A stretch of 18,552 bases of DNA, from NCBI RefSeq assembly GCF_001270495.1, contig NZ_LGUR01000010.1, positions 1-18,552 on the forward strand. The letters run 5' to 3'. Within the stretch, counting starts at the first letter, position 1, and each line of letters begins with the position of its first letter. Position numbers and translations under genes: made by a program. Below are positions 7,553 to 15,614 of the stretch, in pieces. This stretch comes from Streptomyces viridochromogenes (GTDB lineage Bacteria > Actinomycetota > Actinomycetes > Streptomycetales > Streptomycetaceae). The notes below the pieces were generated by a model. That model was not told where the DNA came from. It was given only the letters and a program-made list of their open reading frames with translations, and ran no database searches.

Positions 7553-8119
7553 CTAGGAGTCTTCTGGGTGGAGCCCGTATTCGGCTAGCCACCCGAGCAG
7601 CTCGTGGCGGGACGCCTGGACAAGGCGTCCTCCTGTGAAGCGAGTGTCGTCAGTGACCTCTACGACGCACTCGGCAGCGGGGACAAAGGACTCTGCCGCC
7701 TCGTCTGTGGTGAACTCGGCCTCTGCGAGTACCAAGCCCTGCAAACGACCGTCGAAGACGTCAACACCCAAGGGTGGAACGCTGAAGCGAGTCTTCGACA
7801 GCAGGGCGGCCGACAGTGAGGCGAGCACGTCGTACTCGGCTGGCGACAAGTACGTATTCGTGATCAGCCCTTGGGTGGCGCCAGGCTGAGAGATCGGGAC
7901 CTTCTGAGTGAGCTTGAGCTCACGGCGGCCATCCGAGAACTCGGCCCGACGCAGCCGCAAGCGCGTTCCTGTCACATACCGGTCGTTGATCACGCGACTG
8001 ACGGTTACCGCCGACTGCGCTGGTGGCTCGGCCAGCAGGAACCGCCTCTCCCGTTCGACACGTGCGTACTTGCCGGGGTGAACCGCCTGTCCTTCAACCC
8101 CACCTCTTTTGTCCATCAT
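7553..8119 (-). CDS. CYTH-domain protein (triphosphate tunnel metalloenzyme-like)
   Basis: This protein of 188 residues has the ordered charged motifs of the CYTH fold, whose members bind triphosphates in a beta-barrel tunnel (inorganic triphosphatase, thiamine triphosphatase, class IV adenylate cyclase). Visible are VERERRFLL (E22, E24; the ExExK-type strand with Arg in the last place), TRLRLRR (R53, R55), ELKLTQK (K69, K73), KTRF (K109, R111), LAEAEF (E133, E135) and EVTDDTRF (D157, D158). Substrate cannot be told from sequence. It starts 12 bases after the large recombinase and so is almost certainly in the same transcript, in the position a TnpC-type gene would take. Two adjacent ATGs (8119, 8116) are possible starts; a GAGAGG lies upstream. 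Confidence 0.87.
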   Translation of the reverse strand: MMDKRGGVEGQAVHPGKYARVERERRFLLAEPPAQSAVTVSRVINDRYVTGTRLRLRRAEFSDGRRELKLTQKVPISQPGATQGLITNTYLSPAEYDVLASLSAALLSKTRFSVPPLGVDVFDGRLQGLVLAEAEFTTDEAAESFVPAAECVVEVTDDTRFTGGRLVQASRHELLGWLAEYGLHPEDS

Positions 8120-8131
8120 GAGGACAGCCTC

Positions 8132-10588
8132 TCAGCCGCGAGGGCGCGGAAACTCAAGGTCAACAGTGGTTCGTCGTCGTGAGCGGATGGCGTCGGCTTG
8201 CTTGGTCCGCAGGAACGTCAAAGTTAGGTCGATGCCCTCGATCTCCCCGAGCCACTGCTCCTCCTCCGCGCGCTTCCGCCGCATGACCAGGTCTTTCTCC
8301 AGTTCGTCGAGACGGGGAAGCATCTTCGGGTTGATCTGGAGCATTGGGCAGCGGATGCATGCATGCTCGTGCTGACACGGTGTGCCGTAGGGGCGAGCGC
8401 AGTTGCCGAGATCGACTTTCCTCTTATCGAAGTGCTCTTCGAACTCCGCCCACTCCTGGGGTGTGACGTCCGTGTACTCGTCTTCGGGCCGCTGCGACCT
8501 GCGGTGGTCGAGGAACTTCTGGTAGTGACCGACGATGTCCTCCGCGAAGACGGCGACGTAGCCCTGTGTGGTTTGGAGATTCATGTGCCCGAGCAGGGCG
8601 GCACCGATGTGGACCGGAAGACCACCGTTGACGACTTCTGTGGCGAATAGCCTGCGGAAGTCATGCGGAGTGAACGTGGCGTCCTCGAACGCCTTGTTCG
8701 TCTGCGCGATCTCTTCGCAGCGCCGGGACAGCATCCGGACGACCGTGTTGGGAGCCAGGACGCTGTGAACCGTGCCGATTTGGCGTTGGAACAGGAAAGG
8801 CATGGGCTCTGACCAGGTTCGTTCCTGGGGGTCGTAGCGGCTCAGCAAGGGGATCGGTCGGCCGTCTTTCGTCTGCCGGCGGACGACTTGTGCGATGGCG
8901 TGGAAGAGTTCGGGCGACATCGGGATGACGCGCTCGCGCTCATTCTTGGACGGAGCGACCACAAGGAGCGCGATGATCTCCCCGTTGGGCCGTTGATACT
9001 GGCGGATGCTCATGTGGGTGAGCTCAGTCAGCTCTTCGATCCGGATGCCGCTGTGCCGGAGGACCTCGATCACAGCCCAGTCCCAGAACGCCATCTCCTC
9101 GGCTCGGTCCAGGTGGATCATCTTGCCTGTTTCCTCGTCGATGACCCGGATAGTGGGGCCCTCGGGCGTCTTGATCCGACGTCGGTCCTCTGGGGAGTTG
9201 CTGCGGCGGTAGTGGTGGCCACGATGGGTGAACTGGGCGCCAAGCGGTGTGGAGCGTGCGGCTTCGCGCAGGTCAGCAAAGTGCTCATGCCGCGATTCGA
9301 CGTGTTGGACGAGTACCGGCAGCAAAGGCTGACGAAGGCGGGTCCGGTCGGCCATCCGCCGGTGGATCTCACGTCGCCTCTGCCTGAAGCCCTTGAGGTC
9401 GCGCGGCCGGATCGGACATGGAACGACCCACTGCGCCCACTGTTCGGGTTCGCCGACGGACCAGCTTTGGAGGTCGATATAAAAGCCGCGGACCGCGAGC
9501 AGGATCGAGGCCCTGTCCTGGCGGATCTTGGATCTGTCGCCCCTCCAGAACTGGATCTCGGCCAGCCACTGTTCATAGACCTCTGAACTGAGCCTGAGGT
9601 CCTTCTGACCAGGGGCGATGCGCTCGATGACCGCCCAGAAGTTGGCGGCCAGATGGCGGCCCAATCCGTCCAGGGTGGTGTAGTCCGTGTCGGCTTTGCG
9701 CCGAGCGAGGTAGTCGATCAGCAGCTGGCGGACAGCAGCGTTCTCGATCTTGTAGCGGTCGACGAGGCCCTCGACGCTGTGCTGGCCCTGCTGGAAGCAT
9801 GCGCGCACCGTGTGGGGTGTCCCCTGGGGGAAGTGCCCCATCTCCAGGAGCACTTCCCATGCGGCCCGAGCGGCGAATCGGGTCTCGTCCTTGTTGCAGG
9901 CTCCGTGCGTGAGCCCGAGTCGCTTGTTCTCCAGTGAGTAGTGCAGAAGTGCCGAGGGCGTCACGTGCTCCAGGGCGATGCCCTGGGTGGTGAGCGCGCA
10001 GGTGATGTCGAACTTCGCCCGGTGTTTGTGGACCGAGTTCAGCCGTGTGTGGGCGTCAATCACCTTAAAGAATTCGTCCAACGCCGGATCGTCCTGCAGC
10101 AAGCGGAACGGCTCGGCGTAGCCGGAGAACCTGTTCACCCGGAACCCCGACAAGGAGGGCTGAATGATCCGCAGGCCGAATGCCATCTTCAGTGCAGTGG
10201 TCACGCTGCTGGCCTGGCTCCGGGTTGCGGAAAGGATGCTGACCGGCGGGGCGTCCTCCGTGTTGAAGCCAGCGGCCTCCCATCGTTCTTGCCACGTCTT
10301 GCCTGGATGAGTCGCCAGGTGGTCGAACAGCATGTGGATGCCAGCGCGGCGCTTTTCACGGGTCCCTTCACTGGCATCGCGCAGAATCTCCGTGGCAAGG
10401 TCAAGCAGGTTGGGGACCGTGGCGCATGAGAGATCACCGAACGGTGCGGGCGGGTTCTGCGGTCTCGGGGCGGGAGCGGGTTTCACCACGGTACTCACGA
10501 ACCGCGTCACGTCCTGCCGTTCACCACCGCGGTAGTTTCGTCGCCGGTCCCGGATCGTGTACGTCTCGACCGTAGAAGTGTTAGCCAC
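8132..10588 (-). CDS. Large tyrosine recombinase (module 2)
   Basis: The GTG start at 10588 overlaps the upstream stop as GTGGCTAA, giving 818 residues; the frame is open 47 codons further but those lie inside the upstream gene. The complete active site is visible: R516 in GIRIEEL, K548 in SKNERER, H642 and R645 in PHDFRRLFA, H668 in LLGHMNL, and Tyr nucleophile Y677 in TTQGYVAV. The roughly 500-residue N-terminal part is much longer than a normal core-binding domain. A C-terminal Cys cluster (C730, C738, C744, C747, in CARPYGTPCQHEHACIRC) suggests a zinc knuckle, followed by charged helices. Architecture resembles TnpB-type partners of Tn554-like elements, without the N-terminal triple knuckle of the module 1 protein. 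Confidence 0.92.
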   Translation of the reverse strand: MANTSTVETYTIRDRRRNYRGGERQDVTRFVSTVVKPAPAPRPQNPPAPFGDLSCATVPNLLDLATEILRDASEGTREKRRAGIHMLFDHLATHPGKTWQERWEAAGFNTEDAPPVSILSATRSQASSVTTALKMAFGLRIIQPSLSGFRVNRFSGYAEPFRLLQDDPALDEFFKVIDAHTRLNSVHKHRAKFDITCALTTQGIALEHVTPSALLHYSLENKRLGLTHGACNKDETRFAARAAWEVLLEMGHFPQGTPHTVRACFQQGQHSVEGLVDRYKIENAAVRQLLIDYLARRKADTDYTTLDGLGRHLAANFWAVIERIAPGQKDLRLSSEVYEQWLAEIQFWRGDRSKIRQDRASILLAVRGFYIDLQSWSVGEPEQWAQWVVPCPIRPRDLKGFRQRRREIHRRMADRTRLRQPLLPVLVQHVESRHEHFADLREAARSTPLGAQFTHRGHHYRRSNSPEDRRRIKTPEGPTIRVIDEETGKMIHLDRAEEMAFWDWAVIEVLRHSGIRIEELTELTHMSIRQYQRPNGEIIALLVVAPSKNERERVIPMSPELFHAIAQVVRRQTKDGRPIPLLSRYDPQERTWSEPMPFLFQRQIGTVHSVLAPNTVVRMLSRRCEEIAQTNKAFEDATFTPHDFRRLFATEVVNGGLPVHIGAALLGHMNLQTTQGYVAVFAEDIVGHYQKFLDHRRSQRPEDEYTDVTPQEWAEFEEHFDKRKVDLGNCARPYGTPCQHEHACIRCPMLQINPKMLPRLDELEKDLVMRRKRAEEEQWLGEIEGIDLTLTFLRTKQADAIRSRRRTTVDLEFPRPRG

Positions 10589-11780
10589 CGAACACCGCCT
10601 TGAAGTCCTCTGGGTCATAGCCCGGCGCAAAACTCCGCTCGACACGGGGCCGGTTGTAGTGGGCCTGCAGAACCTCAAAGAGTTCCTCGACCCGGGCGTT
10701 GAGGTAACGGCCCGTGGTCGCCAGGTCACTGTGCCTCAAGATCACACGCACCTGCGGCAAGGTGAGGGCCGGATCGTTCGCCATGCGATTCGCGGCTGTG
10801 TGCCGGATGTCGTGGAGAGTCCAGTTGGTGCCCAACTTCTCGTTCGCGCGCTGGATCACCCGCCTCATCGCCCAATAGGACAGCGGCTTTTCAGGCCCTC
10901 GACGTGTCCGAAAGACCGGTTCATGGGCAGGCGGAAGGCCGGCCCTGTCCAGATAGGACGCCAAGATCACGAGGGCCTGCGGGCTGACCGGCAACGGCTC
11001 GCGTTCCTGGCTGCCCTTGGTCACCACATAGATCAGCTGACGGGACCAGTCGATGGCGGCCGGAGTGACGCCCAGCAGCTCACTGGCCCGGGCGCCGCTG
11101 GAGACATAGAGGAGCACCGCAGCTCGGTCCCGATCGTGGTTCATCGCTGCGAAGAGCTCGTCCCACATTGCGTCCGGGATGGCTCGTGGCTCCGTACTCG
11201 GGACCCGTTGACGAAGACGTGCCCGTCTGAACACGGGCGGAGCAGCGTCAGGATCTCGGTGAGCTAGGACGTGCCGCAGCGCGGACGCCTCGGGGACCGG
11301 GTTGACCACCGGGCCGCGTCCGTGGTGCCCGTGGAAAGCATAGAAGCTGCTGACCACCGTGAGGTTGTGGTTGATCGTGCTCGGTGCGTAGCCGATCCGC
11401 AGGTAGCCCTTGCCAGTGCGGCCATTCACCGACCCGGGTGGCGGGGCGCCAGGGTTACGCCGGCGCCGTTGCGGGTTCGCCGTGACGCGGAGCCAGCCCA
11501 CCAGGGCGCTGGTCTCCGCCTCAGTCGCCCTATGCCAGGGGACCTCAAGGAACCAGAGCACGCGGAACCAACGCAGCAGATCGAAGGCGTAGCTCCGGCA
11601 GGTCAGTGGTCGGTTGTCGCTCAGAGCGAGGTCCCGCAGGTACTGGACCACGGGCTCAAGACGTGCTCCCGCAACATCCAACACCACATAGCGGGGGTAC
11701 GCCGTCTCCACCTCAAGGACACATCCCACCCGAGGAACATCGGCCTGTCCCTCAATCAGGGCGCGGTGTAACTGCTGCAA
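10581..11780 (-). CDS. Tyrosine recombinase (module 2, first gene)
   Basis: This XerC/phage-integrase-type recombinase has 399 residues. It starts at a TTG with AGGAGA about 6 bases upstream; no better in-frame start precedes it. The core-binding domain is about 40-180. Catalytic residues are all present: R231 in SGARASELLGV, K255 in VTKGSQER, H323 and R326 in LHDIRHTAANR, H350 in ILRHSDLATT, and nucleophile Y359 in GRYLNA. It overlaps the start of the large recombinase by 8 bases, so the pair is translationally coupled and probably acts as a heteromeric strand-exchange complex. An 18-base palindrome sits just before the ribosome-binding site. Confidence 0.93.
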   Translation of the reverse strand: MQQLHRALIEGQADVPRVGCVLEVETAYPRYVVLDVAGARLEPVVQYLRDLALSDNRPLTCRSYAFDLLRWFRVLWFLEVPWHRATEAETSALVGWLRVTANPQRRRRNPGAPPPGSVNGRTGKGYLRIGYAPSTINHNLTVVSSFYAFHGHHGRGPVVNPVPEASALRHVLAHRDPDAAPPVFRRARLRQRVPSTEPRAIPDAMWDELFAAMNHDRDRAAVLLYVSSGARASELLGVTPAAIDWSRQLIYVVTKGSQEREPLPVSPQALVILASYLDRAGLPPAHEPVFRTRRGPEKPLSYWAMRRVIQRANEKLGTNWTLHDIRHTAANRMANDPALTLPQVRVILRHSDLATTGRYLNARVEELFEVLQAHYNRPRVERSFAPGYDPEDFKAVFGG

Positions 11781-11792
11781 CAGACTCTCCTA

Positions 11793-11810
11793 AGGGGATC
11801 TCGATCCCCT
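11793..11810. promoter_or_regulatory. Operator-like palindrome before recombinase operon
   Basis: AGGGGATC (11793-11800) and GATCCCCT (11803-11810) are exact reverse complements separated by two bases. The element ends a few bases upstream of the AGGAGA that serves the TTG start at 11780. Its place suggests a binding site for a dimeric repressor, or a recombinase core site. As RNA the loop is too short for a good hairpin with a full stem, favouring a DNA-binding role. Confidence 0.5.
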
Positions 11811-12072
11811 CGCTCAACGAGTCAGAGAAGGTGCAGTTAACAAGTCACCCGGCGCACAGACCGACACGGTCGCCGGGGCAGGCCAGCGCGGAGGGATCCG
11901 GCTCGGAGACCGGGGGCGGGGGAGTCGACATCGTGCGTCCTGTTCCGGGCGGTCGATACCAGCCGCCTCACCCGCAGGATAACCGCAGAATGACACGGAT
12001 GTTCGAGCCGTGCCCGACCTGGAACACGACTGCACCCCACCGGCGTACGGCGCCCTCCGGTACGGTCGCGCC

Positions 12073-12561
12073 ATGACCACCGACGCCCTGCGCCCTCCCC
12101 GCACCACGTGGGAGTACTGCCTTTCCGCCGCTGACGAGCTGGTGCTGTGGCACATGCGGCAGGGCGGGGACGTCCCGGAAGCCGACCGCCCCCGGGTGGT
12201 GACGCTGATCGGCGCCGCCGCCTACGGTCTCGCCTCCAGCATCTCCCTGGAAGGGGCCGACGTCGTCGGCCTTCCGCTCACCGGCCCGGACGAGAGCCGG
12301 TCCGCCAGCGTCCGGGGTGTCCTGCAGCACCACGCCCTGGCCGCCCTGCAGACGTGCCCGTACGAAGCCCTGGGCGCTGCCGAGCGCGAGCAGCTGCTCG
12401 CCGCGTACGGCAGCCACACGTTCGACCTCGCTCGGGAGACGGCAATCGCGGTCATCACCCACCACGCCCGGTCCTCCAGTCAGACGGGACAGCCCCACCC
12501 GACGATCAGGGACCGCGCGCCCGCAATGGCCGACGCCAGGAACGATGTCGAAGACGCCTAG
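12073..12561 (+). CDS. Hypothetical protein, 162 aa
   Basis: I chose the ATG at 12073 because the frame upstream has poor composition. No clear Shine-Dalgarno is seen, but TACGGT ends 6 bases before the ATG, as in leaderless streptomycete genes. The protein is mostly helical: TTWEYCLSAADELVLWHMRQ, then VTLIGAAAYGLASSISLEG and REQLLAAYGSHTFDLARET. There is no signal peptide. No family is recognised. It converges with the DUF6233-like gene with only 12 bases between stops. Confidence 0.65.
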   Translation: MTTDALRPPRTTWEYCLSAADELVLWHMRQGGDVPEADRPRVVTLIGAAAYGLASSISLEGADVVGLPLTGPDESRSASVRGVLQHHALAALQTCPYEALGAAEREQLLAAYGSHTFDLARETAIAVITHHARSSSQTGQPHPTIRDRAPAMADARNDVEDA

Positions 12562-12573
12562 GAGCTGGTCAGG

Positions 12574-13127
12574 TCAGGGCTCGCCCGGATCGGAGCCGGC
12601 GATGTGGTCGAAGCCCTTCAACAGCGGGCTCAGCTCCTGCGCGCAGCCACACAGGTTGCACAGCCGGGCCGCCGGACTCTCCGCGACGTTCAGTGCGTGC
12701 TCCAGATCGAGCAGCGGCGCGCCCTGCGGCGCTTCGTCGCAGTCCACCGCGTGCAGGACGCCCCGGTCCGGGCCGCGTTCGCCGCGCAGCTTCGCCAGCA
12801 CCCACCCGGACGGCCGGCGTTCCCCGAGGACATTCCGGACCACCGACTGCGGCGACCGCTCCAGCCGCTCGGTGACGACCCGGTCGTAGTCGACGCAGTC
12901 GACCCGCCGCACGTGCTCCGGAGCGCGCACCCACACCCGGTACTCCGCCGCCTCCACACTCCCGTTTTTGAGGTCTCTGTACGACGGCAGCCCCACGAGA
13001 TACACCCAGCCCGTCTCCGTCTGCCGCCGCCTCCACAGCCGCGCGACGATCTCCTGCTGCTCGGTCCCCCGAGCACCGGGTCGGCGGGCAGCACGACCCG
13101 CACGGGCACGGGCACGGGCACCGGCAT
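12574..13127 (-). CDS. DUF6233-like protein, frameshifted near N-terminus
   Basis: The main frame codes for EQQEIVARLWRRRQTETGW through SGWVLAKLRGERGPDRGVL and LLDLEHALN to RLCNLCGCAQELSPLLKGFD. This is the C-terminal signature, with a CxxC pair, that I associate with DUF6233, a streptomycete family of unknown function. Its natural N-terminus, MPVPVPVPVRVVLPADPVLG, lies in another frame beginning at the ATG at 13127. Adding one G to the run of five (plus-strand C run 13066-13070) joins both into 184 residues. The same frame read upstream without correction gives only Arg/Ala-rich sequence. Family assignment is from memory of the motif. A GTG at 13148 is another possible start. Confidence 0.7.
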
Positions 13128-13286
13128 CGGCTCGGAAGACGTTGTCACGGCCACCACAGTAGGCAGTCAGCCGCGGCCGCCGCCTCACCCGAGACTCCCG
13201 ACCGCACTACCTGGGCAGGGGAGTGGTGCAGATCAGTGCGTCACGGAGAGGATGGGCGCGACCAGCAGGCGACAGAGAGGGGCGGC

Positions 13287-13592
13287 ATGACCGGCTTCCC
13301 CGGGCCCCACCCCATGCACGGTGACACCGTCTATCTGACCATCGGTGACACCTCGGTGGTCATCACCGGGAGGATCAGGTCCCAGGGGGTCCTGCGTGAC
13401 GGCCGCGGATTCGTTGAACTCACTCTGCCTGACGCCGACCCCCAGCAGCGCCGCGACCTGGAACGGGCCACTTCGTACCGGTACGAGCTGTACCGCGAGG
13501 ACGCACTGCTCTACTCATCGCCGCGGCTGGCACTGAGTGAGACCCGGAGGGCGGGTGACGGAGCTCTGGTGGTGGCCGGCTGTCCCGGCTGA
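13287..13592 (+). CDS. Hypothetical protein, 101 aa
   Basis: The ATG has GAGAGGGG 5 bases upstream, a good ribosome-binding site. The protein has alternating beta-like segments (DTVYLTIGDTSVVITGRI, GRGFVELTLPD) and a helical RRDLERATSYRYELYREDA. No cysteines point to metal binding and there are no membrane segments. No family is recognised. A strong hairpin follows 71 bases after the stop. Confidence 0.7.
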   Translation: MTGFPGPHPMHGDTVYLTIGDTSVVITGRIRSQGVLRDGRGFVELTLPDADPQQRRDLERATSYRYELYREDALLYSSPRLALSETRRAGDGALVVAGCPG

Positions 13593-13663
13593 CGTTGCCG
13601 GGAACGTTCTCAGACTCCGTCAAGGCGCCGCCCTCTACGACACGGATGCTCAGCATCACGCTG

Positions 13664-13705
13664 CTGCCCGGGTCCCGACCTCAATCACGGTCGGGGCCCG
13701 GGCAG
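13664..13705. terminator. Bidirectional terminator hairpin between convergent genes
   Basis: CTGCCCGGGTCCCGACC (13664-13680) pairs with GGTCGGGGCCCGGGCAG (13689-13705) over an 8-base loop; 16 pairs are Watson-Crick and one is a T-G wobble. It lies between the stop at 13592 on the plus strand and the stop at 13746 on the minus strand, as expected for a shared terminator. There is no long T tract, which is usual in actinomycetes. Confidence 0.8.
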
Positions 13706-13745
13706 TTGTCATGAGCGGTAGCGGAGCCTCGCGCCGCTGCTGCGG

Positions 13746-13922
13746 TTACCTCCGGGTGGTTGCGGTGAGAAGTGCCGCAGTCGCGGCGATCCACTCAGGG
13801 CTCACTCCGGCGCATCCGAGCACGATCACGGTGATCGTGACGGTGATGACGACGATGTGCCACTCCTTTGCGCCGTGTGCCTGACCAGACTCTGGGGCAT
13901 TCACACAGTGAGGTACGGACAC
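13746..13922 (-). CDS. Small membrane peptide, 58 aa
   Basis: The GTG at 13922 has AAGGAGA at 13934-13928 with 5-6 bases spacing. The product begins MSVPHCVNAPESGQ, continues AKEWHIVVITVTITVIVLG, then CAGVSPEWIAATAALLTATT, and ends RR. Residues about 22-40 are a clear membrane segment, with a second weaker hydrophobic stretch at 46-56. It is likely inserted in the cytoplasmic membrane. No family is recognised. The good ribosome-binding site, the terminator facing its stop and the clear hydrophobic core support it despite its size. Confidence 0.6.
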   Translation of the reverse strand: MSVPHCVNAPESGQAHGAKEWHIVVITVTITVIVLGCAGVSPEWIAATAALLTATTRR

Positions 13923-14254
13923 GTACTTCTCCTTCCAGTTGTGACTGGTGGGTCAGCCCTCGGTGCAGGCCGGTTGGGAAGCCGGACTGCCTGCACCGAG
14001 GGCTGCGGTGTGTTCACCGTGTTCAGTCCATACCCCGCAGGGCGGTGATGCCCAGCAACGTCGCGCACGGTGCTGGTGCATGAGGGGGCGTACAAAGTCA
14101 TGGCGTCCACCATTTGGACATGACCACGCGCCGCACTGCTGTTGCCCATAGTGGAGAATATCGGGCAAACGCCTAGATATAACACCGCTCTTGGCGTCGG
14201 ATAGGCGCTCGTAGCCGCCCAGAGATCTTCTAACGGACCTCGCCACAGGGCAGA
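13923..14254. other. Intergenic region without a supported gene
   Basis: It holds the ribosome-binding site of the small membrane peptide, a 17-bp inverted repeat at 13954-14005, and a weaker bulged inverted repeat, GTCATG to CATGAC, at 14097-14124. The part around 14140-14190 is more AT-rich than the rest of the window (AGATATAACACC), which could be a promoter or a boundary. No reading frame there has convincing composition. Confidence 0.5.
13954..14005. repeat. Perfect 17-bp inverted repeat (hairpin)
   Basis: CAGCCCTCGGTGCAGGC (13954-13970) and GCCTGCACCGAGGGCTG (13989-14005) are exact reverse complements around an 18-base loop. It sits 20 bases upstream of the ribosome-binding site of the 58-aa gene and about 250 bases after the stop of the 14255 gene, both on the minus strand. 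It may terminate transcription from the latter or act as a leader structure for the former. Confidence 0.65.
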
Positions 14255-14695
14255 TCAGCTGTGCGAGACGCCATTCAGTCGCACTGGAGCCGTGCTGCTG
14301 TCCCAATCGCTGATCGCGGCGCGCAGTTCGCGGGCTAGGGCGGGGGCCACCCCGCGGCGCTGCGCGGCGTCGCGCAGGTATTCCTCGGCTCCTTGGCGGA
14401 GTCCGGCGCCCGGGTACTTGATGACCATGGCCCTGTGGGTGCCGTTGCCCAGGATGTGGCTCCAGGAGTCGAAGTCCTGCATCTGGGACCTGCCGGAGGC
14501 GGCGATGTGCCCGTCCACGTACTCGCTGCCTCCCGGCCTCTGGCAGGACCACTGTGTGCCCACTGCGCAGTCGTGGCAGGCGAGGGTGCCGTTCATGGAC
14601 GGGAAACGACGCTGCCACTCGCCGTCCAGGGCGTAGATGTCCTGCGACAGCGGGATGGGCTTGCCGCACTCACAGCAGACAACGGTGTGCTCCAA
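14255..14695 (-). CDS. Hypothetical Cys-rich (zinc-ribbon-like) protein, 146 aa
   Basis: The N-terminus carries CCECGKPI (Cys 7-10) and ACHDC (Cys 40 and 43), two CxxC knuckles about 30 residues apart that could bind one zinc. CQRPGG follows. The rest is helical, with SEYVDGHIAASGRSQMQDFD, then EEYLRDAAQRRGVAPALARE and LRAAISDWD. The start is a TTG with a weak ribosome-binding site; no better one keeps the first knuckle. No family is recognised. Other frames over the same bases are Arg- and Pro-rich and not convincing. Confidence 0.65.
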   Translation of the reverse strand: MEHTVVCCECGKPIPLSQDIYALDGEWQRRFPSMNGTLACHDCAVGTQWSCQRPGGSEYVDGHIAASGRSQMQDFDSWSHILGNGTHRAMVIKYPGAGLRQGAEEYLRDAAQRRGVAPALARELRAAISDWDSSTAPVRLNGVSHS

Positions 14696-14831
14696 CTCGC
14701 AGACGGCGGAGCATGGTCCATGCTGCGCCCTTGTTCTGCCACAGCGTGCCAGGCGGCCTTCGACACACCGACGCAGCCTTCAGCCGGAGCGGCGGTCGAC
14801 GCCAGCCCCGAACAGCCCACTTCCTGGCGAC

Positions 14832-14945
14832 ATGAAGGCCGCCAAGGCCGTCGTGCGCCGCCTCTACACGCTTGCCGGCGCTCAGTTCCACCACCCCGAC
14901 CACTGCCTCGCGGACCAGATCGAAGAACTCGCCGACGCCTGCTGA
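14832..14945 (+). CDS. Possible 37-aa peptide
   Basis: An ATG opens MKAAKAVVRRLYTLAGAQFH, then HPDHCLADQIEELADAC and a stop. The composition is amphipathic and not random-looking, but the ribosome-binding site is weak (TTCCTGGCGAC). The same frame is open upstream with poor sequence. No family is recognised, and this may not be a gene. Confidence 0.3.
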   Translation: MKAAKAVVRRLYTLAGAQFHHPDHCLADQIEELADAC

Positions 14946-15051
14946 CCCGCCCGAACGCCAACATGCCCGTCCTCCGGGCCAGCGCACCTGCCCGCGTGAT
15001 GGTGGCCCGGACTCTGCGTATCCACGCCGCCGCACGCTTCGTTGACCATGC

Positions 15052-15348
15052 ATGCGCGCGGAAGAACGCCGGCGACTTCTCGGTGATGACGTCATTGCTC
15101 ACATCCACGCCCGCGTCGCGGAGGCGCCTGAGCCGCCCCTGGAAGTCGTTGAGGAGCTGCGGCGAATCCTCGCCCCTGTGGTGCGTGTTTTGCCTCCCGT
15201 CGCTCGATCTGTTGGACCGGCGCTCGTTGCCTTCCTCGTTCGCGGTATCCGTCCGTACAGTCGGGACTGGTCAGGGGCACTGTGGAAGGTTCTCGCTGAT
15301 CATCTGGGCTGTCGGTGCGAGCCGACAACCCTTTTCTGCGCGTCGGGC
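15052..15348 (+). CDS. Hypothetical protein with coding-like N-terminus; 3' end unclear
   Basis: The frame from the ATG at 15052 begins MRAEERRRLLGDDVIAHIHA, continues EAPEPPLEVVEELRRILAPV, and then VLPPVARSVGPALVAFL. The first 45 residues look like a real helical domain. The frame then stays open to 16287, running antisense through the better-supported gene at 15351-15614, which cannot be natural. Either a base is missing (a stop at 15300 is reached in the next frame) or the true stop was lost. The end given is arbitrary, placed before the convergent gene. Confidence 0.35.
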
Positions 15349-15350
15349 TG

Positions 15351-15614
15351 TCACACTTTCAGCACTGCGCGGACGGCATCGGCCGGGCTCATGCCCAGCA
15401 GGTACGCGATGCCGACAGCGCACAGGGCTATCGCAGCGATGCCGCCGGCCTTGTTGGCGAAGCCCTTGATGAACTCTTCGCCGAACAGCCCCACCGCCTT
15501 CCAAGCCATTGCGCGCAGGCGAGCGGCGAGCACGCGGAGGCGACGGCGGAATCGCCGGGCACGGCTTTGGTCATCGGGTGGACTGAACAGGCTGGGATCG
15601 ACGTCCCGGGCCAT
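15351..15614 (-). CDS. Small membrane protein, 87 aa
   Basis: The ATG at 15614 has AAGGAG with 7 bases spacing, the best ribosome-binding site in the area. The N-terminal half is charged (ARDVDPSLFSPPDDQSRARR, then FRRRLRVLAARLRAMAWKAV). The C-terminal half has a membrane helix, AGGIAAIALCAVGIAYLLGM, and ends DAVRAVLKV. The charge pattern predicts a single-pass membrane protein with the basic part inside. The same frame has an earlier ATG at 15821 with AAGGG upstream, giving 156 residues whose first 69 are low-complexity; that longer form is possible. Confidence 0.65.
   Translation of the reverse strand: MARDVDPSLFSPPDDQSRARRFRRRLRVLAARLRAMAWKAVGLFGEEFIKGFANKAGGIAAIALCAVGIAYLLGMSPADAVRAVLKV

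Noticed and set aside
8888..9586. Plus-strand reading frame of 232 codons
   Set aside because: Antisense to the large recombinase with complete active site; no supporting ribosome-binding site or motif.
13101..13122. Short tandem hexamers as a possible CRISPR or iteron array
   Set aside because: Only about three 6-base units with no spacers; explained by a Val-Pro codon repeat.
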